Below are positions 47,931 through 55,391 of a stretch of DNA of 64,000 bases, piece by piece (the stretch's first letter is position 1; each line of letters opens with the position of its first letter). Position numbers and translations under genes: made by a program. The stretch covers positions 1 through 64,000 of the forward strand of contig NZ_JBQHVU010000005.1 of NCBI RefSeq assembly GCF_052064335.1, in the 5' to 3' direction. Below the pieces are notes generated by a model. The model saw only the letters and a program-made list of their open reading frames with translations, was not told the DNA's origin and searched no databases. This stretch comes from Weimeria sp002480925 (lineage in GTDB: Bacteria > Bacillota > Clostridia > Lachnospirales > Lachnospiraceae).

Positions 47931-48543
47931 AGGCAGAGGCAAGCTCATTTAGTCGTATAAGGAAGCTTGTCTGGTCTGTCACAAGCTCCGAGTCCATACC
48001 GAAGGCTCTTGCACCCTCGACATTTTCACTGCGGTCATCGAAGAAGATGCTTTCCTTCGGATCAAGCGAGTATTTCTCACATAGAGCTGCATAGATATCA
48101 CGGTCCGGCTTTGCCTTATGGATCATGTAGGAGACCATGGCTCCGTCCATATCGTCCATGAAATCAGAATATTGTGTGTGCTTCTTGAAAAGTCCCTCTG
48201 GATAGTTGGAGAGAAGGTAGAGATTATAGCCGGCCAGTTTCAGGCGATGTACCATATCCCATATCTTGGGGCGGGGAACATGCATGAATTCACCATGCTC
48301 TATGAACCATCTGATCACCTTTATATCAGAAGGATAGAGTTTCTCGAAATCGGCAATGATCTCTTCGTCAGTTTCGATTCCAAGATCAAACTTATGCCAG
48401 ATACCCTGTGGAGAGTCAAACATTTCGTGACCTACCCGTTCTGCCTGGTCGAGAGAGAGGCCATAGTCAGTTAGCATTGCCCTCCAGCGGTAGAGAAGCA
48501 GAACATCTCCCAGATCAAAAATGATATTCCTGTATTTTTTCAT
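47929..48543 (-). CDS. HAD-IA family phosphatase (YihX-like)
   Basis: 204 aa. Motif I is IIFDLGDVLL (nucleophile Asp; a Gly where many HADs have the second Asp, as in YihX-type enzymes), motif II is LYLLSNYP, and motif IV is SIFFDDRSENVEGA. The cap is a four-helix bundle between motifs I and II (HEMFDSPQGIWHKFDLG). E. coli YihX is an alpha-glucose-1-phosphatase; whether this one is cannot be said. The start is the second codon of a TTG-ATG pair, with GAGGTG upstream. Confidence 0.88.
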   Translation of the reverse strand: MKKYRNIIFDLGDVLLLYRWRAMLTDYGLSLDQAERVGHEMFDSPQGIWHKFDLGIETDEEIIADFEKLYPSDIKVIRWFIEHGEFMHVPRPKIWDMVHRLKLAGYNLYLLSNYPEGLFKKHTQYSDFMDDMDGAMVSYMIHKAKPDRDIYAALCEKYSLDPKESIFFDDRSENVEGARAFGMDSELVTDQTSFLIRLNELASA

Positions 48544-48625
48544 CAAAAATTCACCTCGTCTATGGAATTATAACAGTTTTCATGGTAAAATCAAAGTGAT
48601 AGACAAAGTACAAGGAGGTGCCGGT

Positions 48626-49141
48626 ATGGGAGCTTTTCAGATCACAGGATATGGATATGATCCTTATAGTGCATACCAGAGCTCTTTAGCTACAGGTGCA
48701 GGAAGAGATGAAAATACAAAAAAGCCTGTCTTAAATCCCGGTGAGTCGGAGGAGATAAAACCCGGTAAGAAGTCATCACCTGCTGAATGTGAGACATGCA
48801 GGAAGAGGAAATACCAGGATGGATCAGACGAAGGAAATGTATCGTTCAAGTCTGCCGCCCATGTGAGTCCTGAGGCTGCCGGGGCTGCGGTAAGAGCCCA
48901 TGAGGGCGAGCATGTGGCCAATGCTTACAATAAGGCAAAGCAGGGTGGCGGTAAGGTCCTGCAGGCTTCAGTAGCGATACATACTGCTGTATGTCCTGAG
49001 TGCGGCAGAGTCTATGTGTCCGGCGGTACCACGACGACAAAGATCGCCTATCCGAACGAGACCAATCCATATCAGAGGAATGCTGCCTCCTATGACAGGG
49101 CAAGGGGTCTCGTCGGATCTAACCTTGATCTTACTGCCTAG
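48626..49141 (+). CDS. SprA-related putative metalloprotease
   Basis: 171 aa. Contains a zinc-protease-like RAHEGEHVANAY (HExxH), an upstream CETCRKRKYQDGS motif and a downstream CPECGRVYVSGG, the pattern of the SprA-related/CJM1_0395 family. No signal peptide is visible. Function unknown; relatives sit near flagellar or surface genes. ATG 48626 follows AAGGAGGT. The upstream frame from 48521 overlaps the divergent HAD gene and is not used. Its stop overlaps the deoD stop on the other strand by 3 bp. Confidence 0.75.
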   Translation: MGAFQITGYGYDPYSAYQSSLATGAGRDENTKKPVLNPGESEEIKPGKKSSPAECETCRKRKYQDGSDEGNVSFKSAAHVSPEAAGAAVRAHEGEHVANAYNKAKQGGGKVLQASVAIHTAVCPECGRVYVSGGTTTTKIAYPNETNPYQRNAASYDRARGLVGSNLDLTA

Positions 49142-49839
49142 GCTATGCTGAGGGCAAGCTCCATCATATCGGTGAAGGATCTTTCTCTCTGATCACTTGA
49201 GAGTTCCCTTCCGGTCAGGATCTCATCGGAGATAGTGAGTATCGAAAGGGCTTTTTTGTGAAGCCGCGCAGCCTCCATATAGAGGGCTGCGCTTTCCATT
49301 TCTATGCAGAGCACGCCCATCCTTATCCAGCCATCATTGGCGTCAGGATCGTCACAGTAGAATGTATCTGATGACAGCACATTTCCAACCTTTACTGAAA
49401 GCCCCGATTTCCCGGCGGCTGTATAGGCTGCATTCAGAAGACCGAAGTCGGCTGTCGGCGCAAAGGTTCCCTTAAGTCTGTACTGAGAGGCAAAGGCAGA
49501 GTTGGTGCAGGCTCCCTCTGCCAGGACTATATCTCTTACTTTGCAATCCTGACTTATGGAACCGGCTGTGCCTACCCGGATTATCTGATCTACATCATAG
49601 AAGCTGAAAAGCTCATGGCAGTAGATCCCCATGGACGGCATCCCCATACCGGCTCCCATTACGGAGATTTCTTTCCCGCCATATGTCCCGGTGAAGCCGA
49701 GCATATTTCTGACATCGGTTACCAGCCGTGGATTCTCAAGAAAATGCATGGCTATGAATTTCGCTCTGAGCGGGTCCCCCGGCATCAGGACAGTCCTTGC
49801 GAAATCCCCCTTTTCTCCTCTGTTATGTGGTGTTGCCAT
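49138..49839 (-). CDS. deoD: purine-nucleoside phosphorylase DeoD
   Basis: 233 aa, hexameric type. It cleaves purine (deoxy)nucleosides with phosphate for salvage. Features are the N-terminal VLMPGDPLRAKFIA, the phosphate-binding VMGAGMGMPSMGIY, IIRVGTAGSI, and the base/ribose-binding VLCIEMESAALY with ISDEILTG (the conserved Asp). TAGGAGG precedes the ATG. Beyond its 5' end lies the decayed agr region. Confidence 0.96.
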   Translation of the reverse strand: MATPHNRGEKGDFARTVLMPGDPLRAKFIAMHFLENPRLVTDVRNMLGFTGTYGGKEISVMGAGMGMPSMGIYCHELFSFYDVDQIIRVGTAGSISQDCKVRDIVLAEGACTNSAFASQYRLKGTFAPTADFGLLNAAYTAAGKSGLSVKVGNVLSSDTFYCDDPDANDGWIRMGVLCIEMESAALYMEAARLHKKALSILTISDEILTGRELSSDQRERSFTDMMELALSIA

Positions 49840-49959
49840 AGATTCATTCCTCCTAATTTAATAAGCATTTTCAAAGGTTACAGCATGAACAGGCTTCCTT
49901 TTTAGAATGTTCAGGTATCTTTATTTTAACAGAAAGAAGAAGTTTTTTCTATCCAGATC

Positions 49960-50124
49960 TTAGCAACGGAAAGATTTAACTGCTGGTCTGCCAGAAACTT
50001 CTACTGGAGCTAGTAAGATTATTGTTATGCTTATGGCAATTGAGAATAGTAATTCCGCTAAGTCATTAACTGCTATTAGTGATGGAAGAAGTATTACTGC
50101 GAAAAAGACCGCATAGGAGATCAC
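49960..50124 (-). pseudogene. 3' fragment of an agrB-like gene
   Basis: A 54-codon frame on the minus strand encodes two hydrophobic helices (VISYAVFFAVILLPSLIAV and LLFSIAISITIILLAPVEV) and then GRPAVKSF. The APVE-x-x-x-RP turn after the last helix is typical of the end of AgrB, the membrane protease that processes AgrD. The N-terminal two thirds, with the catalytic His and Cys, are missing, and a stop lies just upstream. Between 49842 and 49959 nothing further is seen. Confidence 0.55.
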
Positions 50125-50140
50125 TTCTATTGATCAGCTC

Positions 50141-50395
50141 CTATGTCCGCAGCTGTCGAGTGAGTGAAGTAAACGACTGTCTTTCCGAGGTTATAGGAAT
50201 GATTATATTTACTATCCAGGGATCTCCGGAATTACATGACATGAATCCGTAGTATTTTTCTACAGTATTTCTTATATTTGACAAGCCATATCCATGATCA
50301 AATTCATCAGAGGCATCTGAAGAAACAGCTGACATCTTGTCAGGTATGTTATTTTCACATGATATTCGAAACCGGTTATCCAGACCAGTAGACAC
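50141..50395 (-). pseudogene. 3' fragment of an agrC-like sensor histidine kinase gene
   Basis: 84 codons matching only the end of a GHKL ATPase domain: RFRISCENNIPDK, then the G-box DHGYGLSNIRNTVEKYYG, and IVNIIIPI. The sensor helices, dimerisation helix and N-box are missing, and an in-frame TAA precedes the fragment. This is the AgrC/ComD class end pattern. It lies directly before the agrB-like fragment in the same direction, so both come from one decayed agr locus. Confidence 0.7.
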
Positions 50396-50497
50396 ATCAA
50401 ATTATATCATAAAAAGATCAGAAAAGATAGAAAGGGTTATGAAAAGAAAGAAATAAGCAGAGAATAATTGAGAAAAGTTATTAAAACCTTTTTTTAG

Positions 50498-50564
50498 TCA
50501 TTCATCAGCGCGTTTTGATCATTCATCGCAGATTTCTAAGGTGAAGGGATTTTTGTGCTACAAT
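50498..50564 (+). promoter_or_regulatory. LytTR-type direct repeats and promoter of the agrD-like gene
   Basis: TCATTCATC occurs at 50498-50506 and 50519-50527, a 21-bp period (9-bp repeats with a 12-bp gap), the geometry bound by AgrA/LytTR regulators. A -10 box TACAAT (50559-50564) lies 32 bp further on with no good -35 (CTAAGG), as expected for an activated promoter. The region 50396-50497 is AT-rich, with no gene seen. Confidence 0.55.
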
Positions 50565-50609
50565 ATATCCATCTGATGGTCAAAATAGATATGAACGTGA
50601 GGTGACAAG

Positions 50610-50756
50610 GTGAAAGAAAAGATTATCAGAATACTAACGGGAATTGGCATTGCTATTTGCTCTTTGGCAGTTATGGTAGCTCCGGTTGCAGAATATGCAT
50701 GCAGGTTCTATTGGTATCAGCCTAATGAGCCAGGCAATCTAAGGGTTTTATTTTAA
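50610..50756 (+). CDS. AgrD-like cyclic lactone autoinducer precursor
   Basis: 48 aa, too short for usual gene finders. The N-terminal amphipathic/hydrophobic helix (residues 1-29, KIIRILTGIGIAICSLAV) is followed by the core EYACRFYW and a polar, acidic tail YQPNEPGNL. Cys31 would form the thiolactone and the tail the AgrB recognition region; a five-residue ring from Cys31 to Trp35 is an inference. The start is GTG, preceded by GTGAGGTGAC. It is intact and has its own promoter. No intact agrB exists in the window, so processing would need a protease encoded elsewhere. It is followed after 23 bp by a secreted peptide and ABC genes. Confidence 0.72.
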   Translation: MKEKIIRILTGIGIAICSLAVMVAPVAEYACRFYWYQPNEPGNLRVLF

Positions 50757-50779
50757 GGAATTATGAACGGGAGGATTTT

Positions 50780-51214
50780 ATGAGAAAACCATTCAAAATA
50801 GTTTTAGGAGTATTGGCTATGACTTGCATTATGAGTACGGTTGGACAGGCTGTACACGCGAATAATCATACGGATACGCCGTTTGATTTTGAAGTGGATT
50901 ACTGTGCTGGAACTGATCAGATGGTTGATAAGCCACGCCGTAAAATGGATAACACAGCAAGCTATGTTAAATTGACGGCAAAATCAGATGATGCCTGGCC
51001 GAGTTTTAGGGGAACCAATTCCTCTACAAATTATACGTTGGGATTGGATGAGGAAACTGGTTCGTCTAGTAAGCTGAGGGCAGGAAATTATAGATATATA
51101 TCAAATAGTGCATATCCAAAGTATAAGTACACCTATCTGATGCTTGGAAGTAATGATAATAGGGTCCGTTTTATTGGAAGATGGAGCCCTGATAATATTA
51201 GTGGCAGGTATTGA
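50780..51214 (+). CDS. small secreted protein (DUF2712-like)
   Basis: 144 aa. A signal peptide (residues 1-27, cleavage after QAVHA) leads to a mature part of about 117 residues. It has a single Cys (DYCAGTD), a middle beta-rich section YVKLTAKSDDAWPSFRG and the end YTYLMLGS... RFIGRWSPDNISGRY. The terminal GxWSPD-type pattern recalls DUF2712 secreted proteins that occur beside ABC transporters; assignment is from memory. GGGAGG precedes the ATG. It overlaps the next gene by 1 bp. It is the likely exported product of the island, but export by Sec is equally possible given the signal peptide. Confidence 0.65.
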   Translation: MRKPFKIVLGVLAMTCIMSTVGQAVHANNHTDTPFDFEVDYCAGTDQMVDKPRRKMDNTASYVKLTAKSDDAWPSFRGTNSSTNYTLGLDEETGSSSKLRAGNYRYISNSAYPKYKYTYLMLGSNDNRVRFIGRWSPDNISGRY

Positions 51215-52002
51215 TGAGAAAAGGAGATTATCTCTACATCAGATATATTTTCATAGCGGGGCTTCTGATCATGTTGCAGGCAGCCCTGCTTCTTATCGCT
51301 ATTGATATCGACAGATGGACCGGTCATGGAATGCCAGGATATGCTGATTATATATCCCGATGGTTTCGGGGACCGAGTATCAGGACAGGAGACTTTAAAC
51401 CGGATATTCCATATTACTGGCTGTCAATTCAGATATGCTATATACTGGGATGTAGCGATGAAATAAGCAGGGATCTGAATGATGGCTGTATAATGAAGCT
51501 TATAAGGATACCAGACAGAAAAGTATGGTGGAAAAGAAAGATCAGGCAACTGCTTTGTTATACGGTATCTTTTTTTCTGTGCCTTTATATGATGATCATT
51601 ATAACTGTGGCAATTACGGGTGGTATGAATTCTGATGCACATATATGGGATGCAGGCTATTCGGATACAAGGCTTCTTAATAAAACGATCATTTGTCTAA
51701 TCTTTATCCAGGCATCACTTGGTATATGCGCAGGGATGTTTCAGATGCTGATGGAGATGCTCACGCGGCAGACAGTCGGTATATGTATAAATATTTCTAT
51801 AGCGCTGATGTCGGCCTTTCCAACTGTTGCGGATAAAAGCCCTTATCGCTATACGATGATAGACAGACTTTATGATCTTGCTATAAGCAGCAATTACAGT
51901 ATATACCTGGTTTCAGTATTGATAATAGCTGTTTTTTCAGCTATAGCAATGATTCTTTATATAATAGGTGGAAGGAGAGCAAAGAAAGTTGAGTTCCTTT
52001 AA
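51214..52002 (+). CDS. ABC-2-like membrane protein, first of three
   Basis: 262 aa with about six transmembrane helices, beginning with a signal-anchor (YIFIAGLLIMLQAALLLIAI). It has an extracytoplasmic loop after helix 1 and pairs of helices at about 120-145, 155-180 and 225-250. No motif beyond ABC-2 permease layout (short basic loop KLIRIPDRKVWWKRKIR before a helix pair). The start ATG 51214 overlaps the previous stop. It ends 14 bp inside the next gene. Confidence 0.6.
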   Translation: MRKGDYLYIRYIFIAGLLIMLQAALLLIAIDIDRWTGHGMPGYADYISRWFRGPSIRTGDFKPDIPYYWLSIQICYILGCSDEISRDLNDGCIMKLIRIPDRKVWWKRKIRQLLCYTVSFFLCLYMMIIITVAITGGMNSDAHIWDAGYSDTRLLNKTIICLIFIQASLGICAGMFQMLMEMLTRQTVGICINISIALMSAFPTVADKSPYRYTMIDRLYDLAISSNYSIYLVSVLIIAVFSAIAMILYIIGGRRAKKVEFL

Positions 52003-52801
52003 AAGATCATCAGGTCTTTATATATCGCTATTTATAAGAAAATGGAAGTCGTATTTTTTCCTGGTCTCTATGCTGATACTTCTTGGTGCTGCCATCTATC
52101 AGGCTGTGTCAGTCGGTATTGACGGTAGTACAATGACGGTCTACAAGACACCTGTGGATATCTATATATCATGGATCGGAGGAGGCTCGAGAGATAATAT
52201 TGCCTATTGGTATTATTTCCTTGGACCATTTATAGCTCTTGCATATTTTGTGATAAGCTTTTCATGGGAAAGAGAAAAGGGATATCTGGTACAGACAGGA
52301 ATACGTCTTGACCGTAAGCATACGGCATTGGTAAGGGGGATTTACGTTTTTATTGGAAGTGCGGCTGCTTTTATAGTGCCAGAGCTTATTAATATGGCTA
52401 TGATCGCAGTTATACGTCCTGCTTTGCTTCCTGAGCCGCTTGTTGCAATAGGACCGGCATCGGACTTTATAGGAGCAGGCCTTTATTATACACACCCTCT
52501 TGTCTATATACTGCTTTATATTCTGTTTGATGGCTTGGCTGTTGGGACAATGGGTCTTATTGGGGCCGTGATCACGCTGATAGCCGACAATGGTGTTGTA
52601 TCCATGGGCATACTGTTTGGTATCTATTATCTGCTGTTTCTGGTAGCTGGATTTACGGACAACAGTGATTTCTCTCCAGCCCAGTTCCTTATACCAGGGA
52701 CTGGACTTGGGACTGTATGGCCATTGATATTGATAAGCGTAATCGCCATTGTGTGTATTCTGATCATTGTTTACAGCGGAGAACGACATGAGGACATTTA
52801 A
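51989..52801 (+). CDS. ABC-2-like membrane protein, second of three
   Basis: 270 aa with about six transmembrane helices. The N-terminus SSFKRSSGLYISLFIRKWKSY is followed by a helix (FFLVSMLILLGAAIYQAV), an external loop, and helix pairs near 80, 115, 165 and 250. Start uncertain: TTG 51989 has a Shine-Dalgarno-like AAGGAG about 11 nt upstream, GTG 51968 lacks one. It overlaps both neighbours by 14 bp, so all three are tightly coupled. Confidence 0.6.
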   Translation: MSSFKRSSGLYISLFIRKWKSYFFLVSMLILLGAAIYQAVSVGIDGSTMTVYKTPVDIYISWIGGGSRDNIAYWYYFLGPFIALAYFVISFSWEREKGYLVQTGIRLDRKHTALVRGIYVFIGSAAAFIVPELINMAMIAVIRPALLPEPLVAIGPASDFIGAGLYYTHPLVYILLYILFDGLAVGTMGLIGAVITLIADNGVVSMGILFGIYYLLFLVAGFTDNSDFSPAQFLIPGTGLGTVWPLILISVIAIVCILIIVYSGERHEDI

Positions 52802-53516
52802 AGGGTTTATACCTTTGGTGACATGCATCGTACAGGCAGCGACAATAGTTATTTCTGTTATGACAGAGAACCATGCTCAGATGCCCGTCTCATTCAGGAA
52901 TTACTCCTTTATGGATATGTATGTTCAGATAAACAGCGCTACAGGAAGTTTTTTTACATCACTTTTTCCTATGCTGCTCGCTCTTTTTCTGATATGCTCG
53001 ATGGGAGAAAATATCCATGAGCTTTTCTGTTACGGGAGCAGGAAAAGGATGTATTCAGTAACCAGTAGAAGAATAGCGGCCTATTCCTGCATTTATGTAC
53101 TGGCAGATATTATTTCTACAGGAGTGATCTCAGTAATATATAAAAAGCCTTTTTGCAACTGGCTTGATCCGGGAAGCTATTATACGATGGTGACTGGAGA
53201 GGTAAACAGATATGCTGCCTTAATATTCATAGTTCAGACCATGCTTCTGATAATAAGGACCCTTACATATGGGAATCTACTTTATAGTGCGTCAGGAAGA
53301 ATACGTATAGCAGCATTTTGTGTATGCGCCACACTTGGAGTGCTGGATTTCCTCCATCTGCCTATACCGCTGTTATCCGGGATCAGCTCACTTGATTATT
53401 CATTCTGGAGAAGCAGTGGCTTGATACGATCTGCAAGGATAGGCTTATGCATGGTGATATATGTAGTTTCATTGAATATGGCATACAGACAGAATATCCG
53501 AAAGGAATACTATTAG
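52788..53516 (+). CDS. ABC-2-like membrane protein, third of three
   Basis: 242 aa with about six transmembrane helices. Helix 1 (GFIPLVTCIVQAATIVISV) is followed by the external loop SFMDMYVQINSATGSF, then helices near 60-80, 95-115, 155-175, 185-200 and 215-235. The start ATG 52788 follows GGAG at 7 nt. It ends right at the ATG of the ATPase gene. Together with the two preceding proteins it should form the membrane part of the transporter. Confidence 0.6.
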   Translation: MRTFKGFIPLVTCIVQAATIVISVMTENHAQMPVSFRNYSFMDMYVQINSATGSFFTSLFPMLLALFLICSMGENIHELFCYGSRKRMYSVTSRRIAAYSCIYVLADIISTGVISVIYKKPFCNWLDPGSYYTMVTGEVNRYAALIFIVQTMLLIIRTLTYGNLLYSASGRIRIAAFCVCATLGVLDFLHLPIPLLSGISSLDYSFWRSSGLIRSARIGLCMVIYVVSLNMAYRQNIRKEYY

Positions 53517-54146
53517 ATGTATATTGAGATAAAAGACTATACTAAAGTGATAAAGGGAGCAAGGGTACTTGATGACATAAACACTGCATTTGACAGAGGC
53601 CATATCTACGGGATACGTGGAAGGAACGGATCAGGAAAAACCATGCTTCTTAGGGCTATATGCGGACTCATATTCCCTGACAAGGGATCTGTAAGTATAG
53701 ATGGAATGGTAATAGGAAAAGACAGGGATTTTCCGGAAAGCTGTGGCGTGCTTATAGGATATCCTGAATTTATTCCCTATCTGTCTGCCTATGAAAATCT
53801 GAAACAGCTCAACCGTATAAGGAAGCTTTCATCCGATGAGAGGATAAAAGAGGTACTTGAGGAGGTTGGTCTGGACAGTAATTCGTCCAAGATATTTCAC
53901 AGCTTTTCTATGGGGATGAAGCAGAAGCTCGGAATAGCGGCAGCATTGATGGATCATCCGGCCCTGATCATACTTGATGAGCCAACTAATGCGCTTGATC
54001 AGGAGAGTATCGACAGGCTTCATGACATTCTGCTAAAAGAAAAGGAAGGTGGTGCCTGCATACTTGTATCCTCACATGACAGGGAAGAACTGTCAGAGCT
54101 TTCGGATCATATAATCTCAATGGATTCTGGGAGGATCGTAGAATGA
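53517..54146 (+). CDS. ABC transporter ATP-binding protein
   Basis: 209 aa. Walker A is GRNGSGKTMLLRAICG, the signature loop is SFSMGMKQKLGIAAAL, Walker B is LIILDEPTNALD, and the H-loop is SSHDREEL. It is short, without the extra C-terminal domain of drug exporters, and resembles ATPases of peptide or antibiotic export/immunity transporters. The start is at the stop of the third membrane gene, and the 3' end overlaps the next gene by 4 bp. Confidence 0.9.
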   Translation: MYIEIKDYTKVIKGARVLDDINTAFDRGHIYGIRGRNGSGKTMLLRAICGLIFPDKGSVSIDGMVIGKDRDFPESCGVLIGYPEFIPYLSAYENLKQLNRIRKLSSDERIKEVLEEVGLDSNSSKIFHSFSMGMKQKLGIAAALMDHPALIILDEPTNALDQESIDRLHDILLKEKEGGACILVSSHDREELSELSDHIISMDSGRIVE

Positions 54147-55303
54147 AACGAAAGTATATTGTGATCATTTTTTGTCTGATACTTTTGATGGCGCTATGGG
54201 GCAGGCTCATTATCAGATGTAATGAGAAGACTCCGAAGGCAGAAGAGATAAAGACCAGGATGGGTGAATGGGGACGCCTGACTGATGACGTGCTGATCCG
54301 CTTTAAGGACGTGAAGATAATGACATCTCAACAGGCTGAAGGAAAATATGGAAGCAGGCTGACAGAGAATGTCGATTCGGATGGTGTGGATTACATGACA
54401 TTTGTAGTATCAGGAGAGGCAGAAAATACAGGGAGTAAAAGAAGGGATGCTTATCTTTATGACCTGTATCTGGAAAATGATTACTATTCCAATGGTATAG
54501 CACAGGATATTCAGTCTCTTCTCAATACACCGGATGTCACCTTGAAGCTGGACAAAAATGAGACCAGAGATTTTTGCATCGGATATATAATCTATAAGAA
54601 TCAGTTCAGGCCGGCTGTCTGGAAACATATAAAAAATATGGATTGGAGACTGGTGGGCGAGCATTACCCGAAAAAAAGGATATTCGAGCTGGATGCTTCA
54701 GCGCCCGGCAATTCTGACAAGCAGGAAACAGCCAAAGAGGACTCTGATGCGGAAAATGCCACTATAGTAAAAATGGCCAATGGTGCACAGTACTGTAATG
54801 AAGGAGAGTGGATCAGGGTAAAGAACCTGTCAGTGCGTGTGAATAGGAGCTACTTTACAAAAAAGCAGGATGGATGGGTAGACCTTGCAGAGGTAATGCC
54901 GGACCATGAGGCCGATGGGACTATAAAAGGCCCATATACATATCTTGTTGTAGATCTAACCTTTAAGCAGAAAAAAGGCACTGATTCACTTGGGTTCTGC
55001 TCCTTTTCAGCCATGCATTACGCAAAGGGTGATCTTCATCCTGCGTGCATCACGCTGACATCATCCACATATTTTTCTGATCATATGACCAGAGAGCAGA
55101 GAGAAGACAGGGATGTCCTTCTAACACAGATAAACACAGGAAAAGAGGTTCATACAAAGGTAATCTATACACTTGATGATGCTGATGATATAAGGGATGA
55201 CAACACCTATGCTCTTCAGGTTACTACGACCGGTCAGATGCCGGAAAATGATAAGCCCAATAACTACAGACTGATATTACTTAAACCGGAAAAGGAGACC
55301 TGA
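54143..55303 (+). CDS. membrane-anchored accessory protein of the ABC island
   Basis: 386 aa. A signal-anchor helix (about 5-24, IVIIFCLILLMALWGRLII) is followed by an extracellular part with two beta-rich halves of similar plan: 30-185 (VLIRFKDVKIMTS ... DYMTFVVSGEAEN) and 215-385 (EWIRVKNLSVRVNRS ... YTYLVVDLTFKQKK). They are joined by an acidic linker. The halves look like duplicated DUF4352/immunoglobulin-type domains. There is no lipobox, since the Cys after the helix lacks the consensus before it. The stop codon lies in the loop of the terminator. Possible roles are substrate capture or immunity. Confidence 0.6.
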   Translation: MKRKYIVIIFCLILLMALWGRLIIRCNEKTPKAEEIKTRMGEWGRLTDDVLIRFKDVKIMTSQQAEGKYGSRLTENVDSDGVDYMTFVVSGEAENTGSKRRDAYLYDLYLENDYYSNGIAQDIQSLLNTPDVTLKLDKNETRDFCIGYIIYKNQFRPAVWKHIKNMDWRLVGEHYPKKRIFELDASAPGNSDKQETAKEDSDAENATIVKMANGAQYCNEGEWIRVKNLSVRVNRSYFTKKQDGWVDLAEVMPDHEADGTIKGPYTYLVVDLTFKQKKGTDSLGFCSFSAMHYAKGDLHPACITLTSSTYFSDHMTREQREDRDVLLTQINTGKEVHTKVIYTLDDADDIRDDNTYALQVTTTGQMPENDKPNNYRLILLKPEKET

Positions 55304-55317
55304 GGGTCTCTTTTTTT
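55295..55317 (+). terminator. terminator of the ABC island
   Basis: GAGACC (55295-55300) pairs with GGTCTC (55305-55310), followed by seven T residues. The TGA stop of the last gene is in the loop. Confidence 0.9.
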
Positions 55318-55391
55318 ATTTAGAAAACCAGCCAGATACCGGTATAAAAAAGAAGCTTTTAATTCATCATACTTTGCGTTATTATGTAGCT

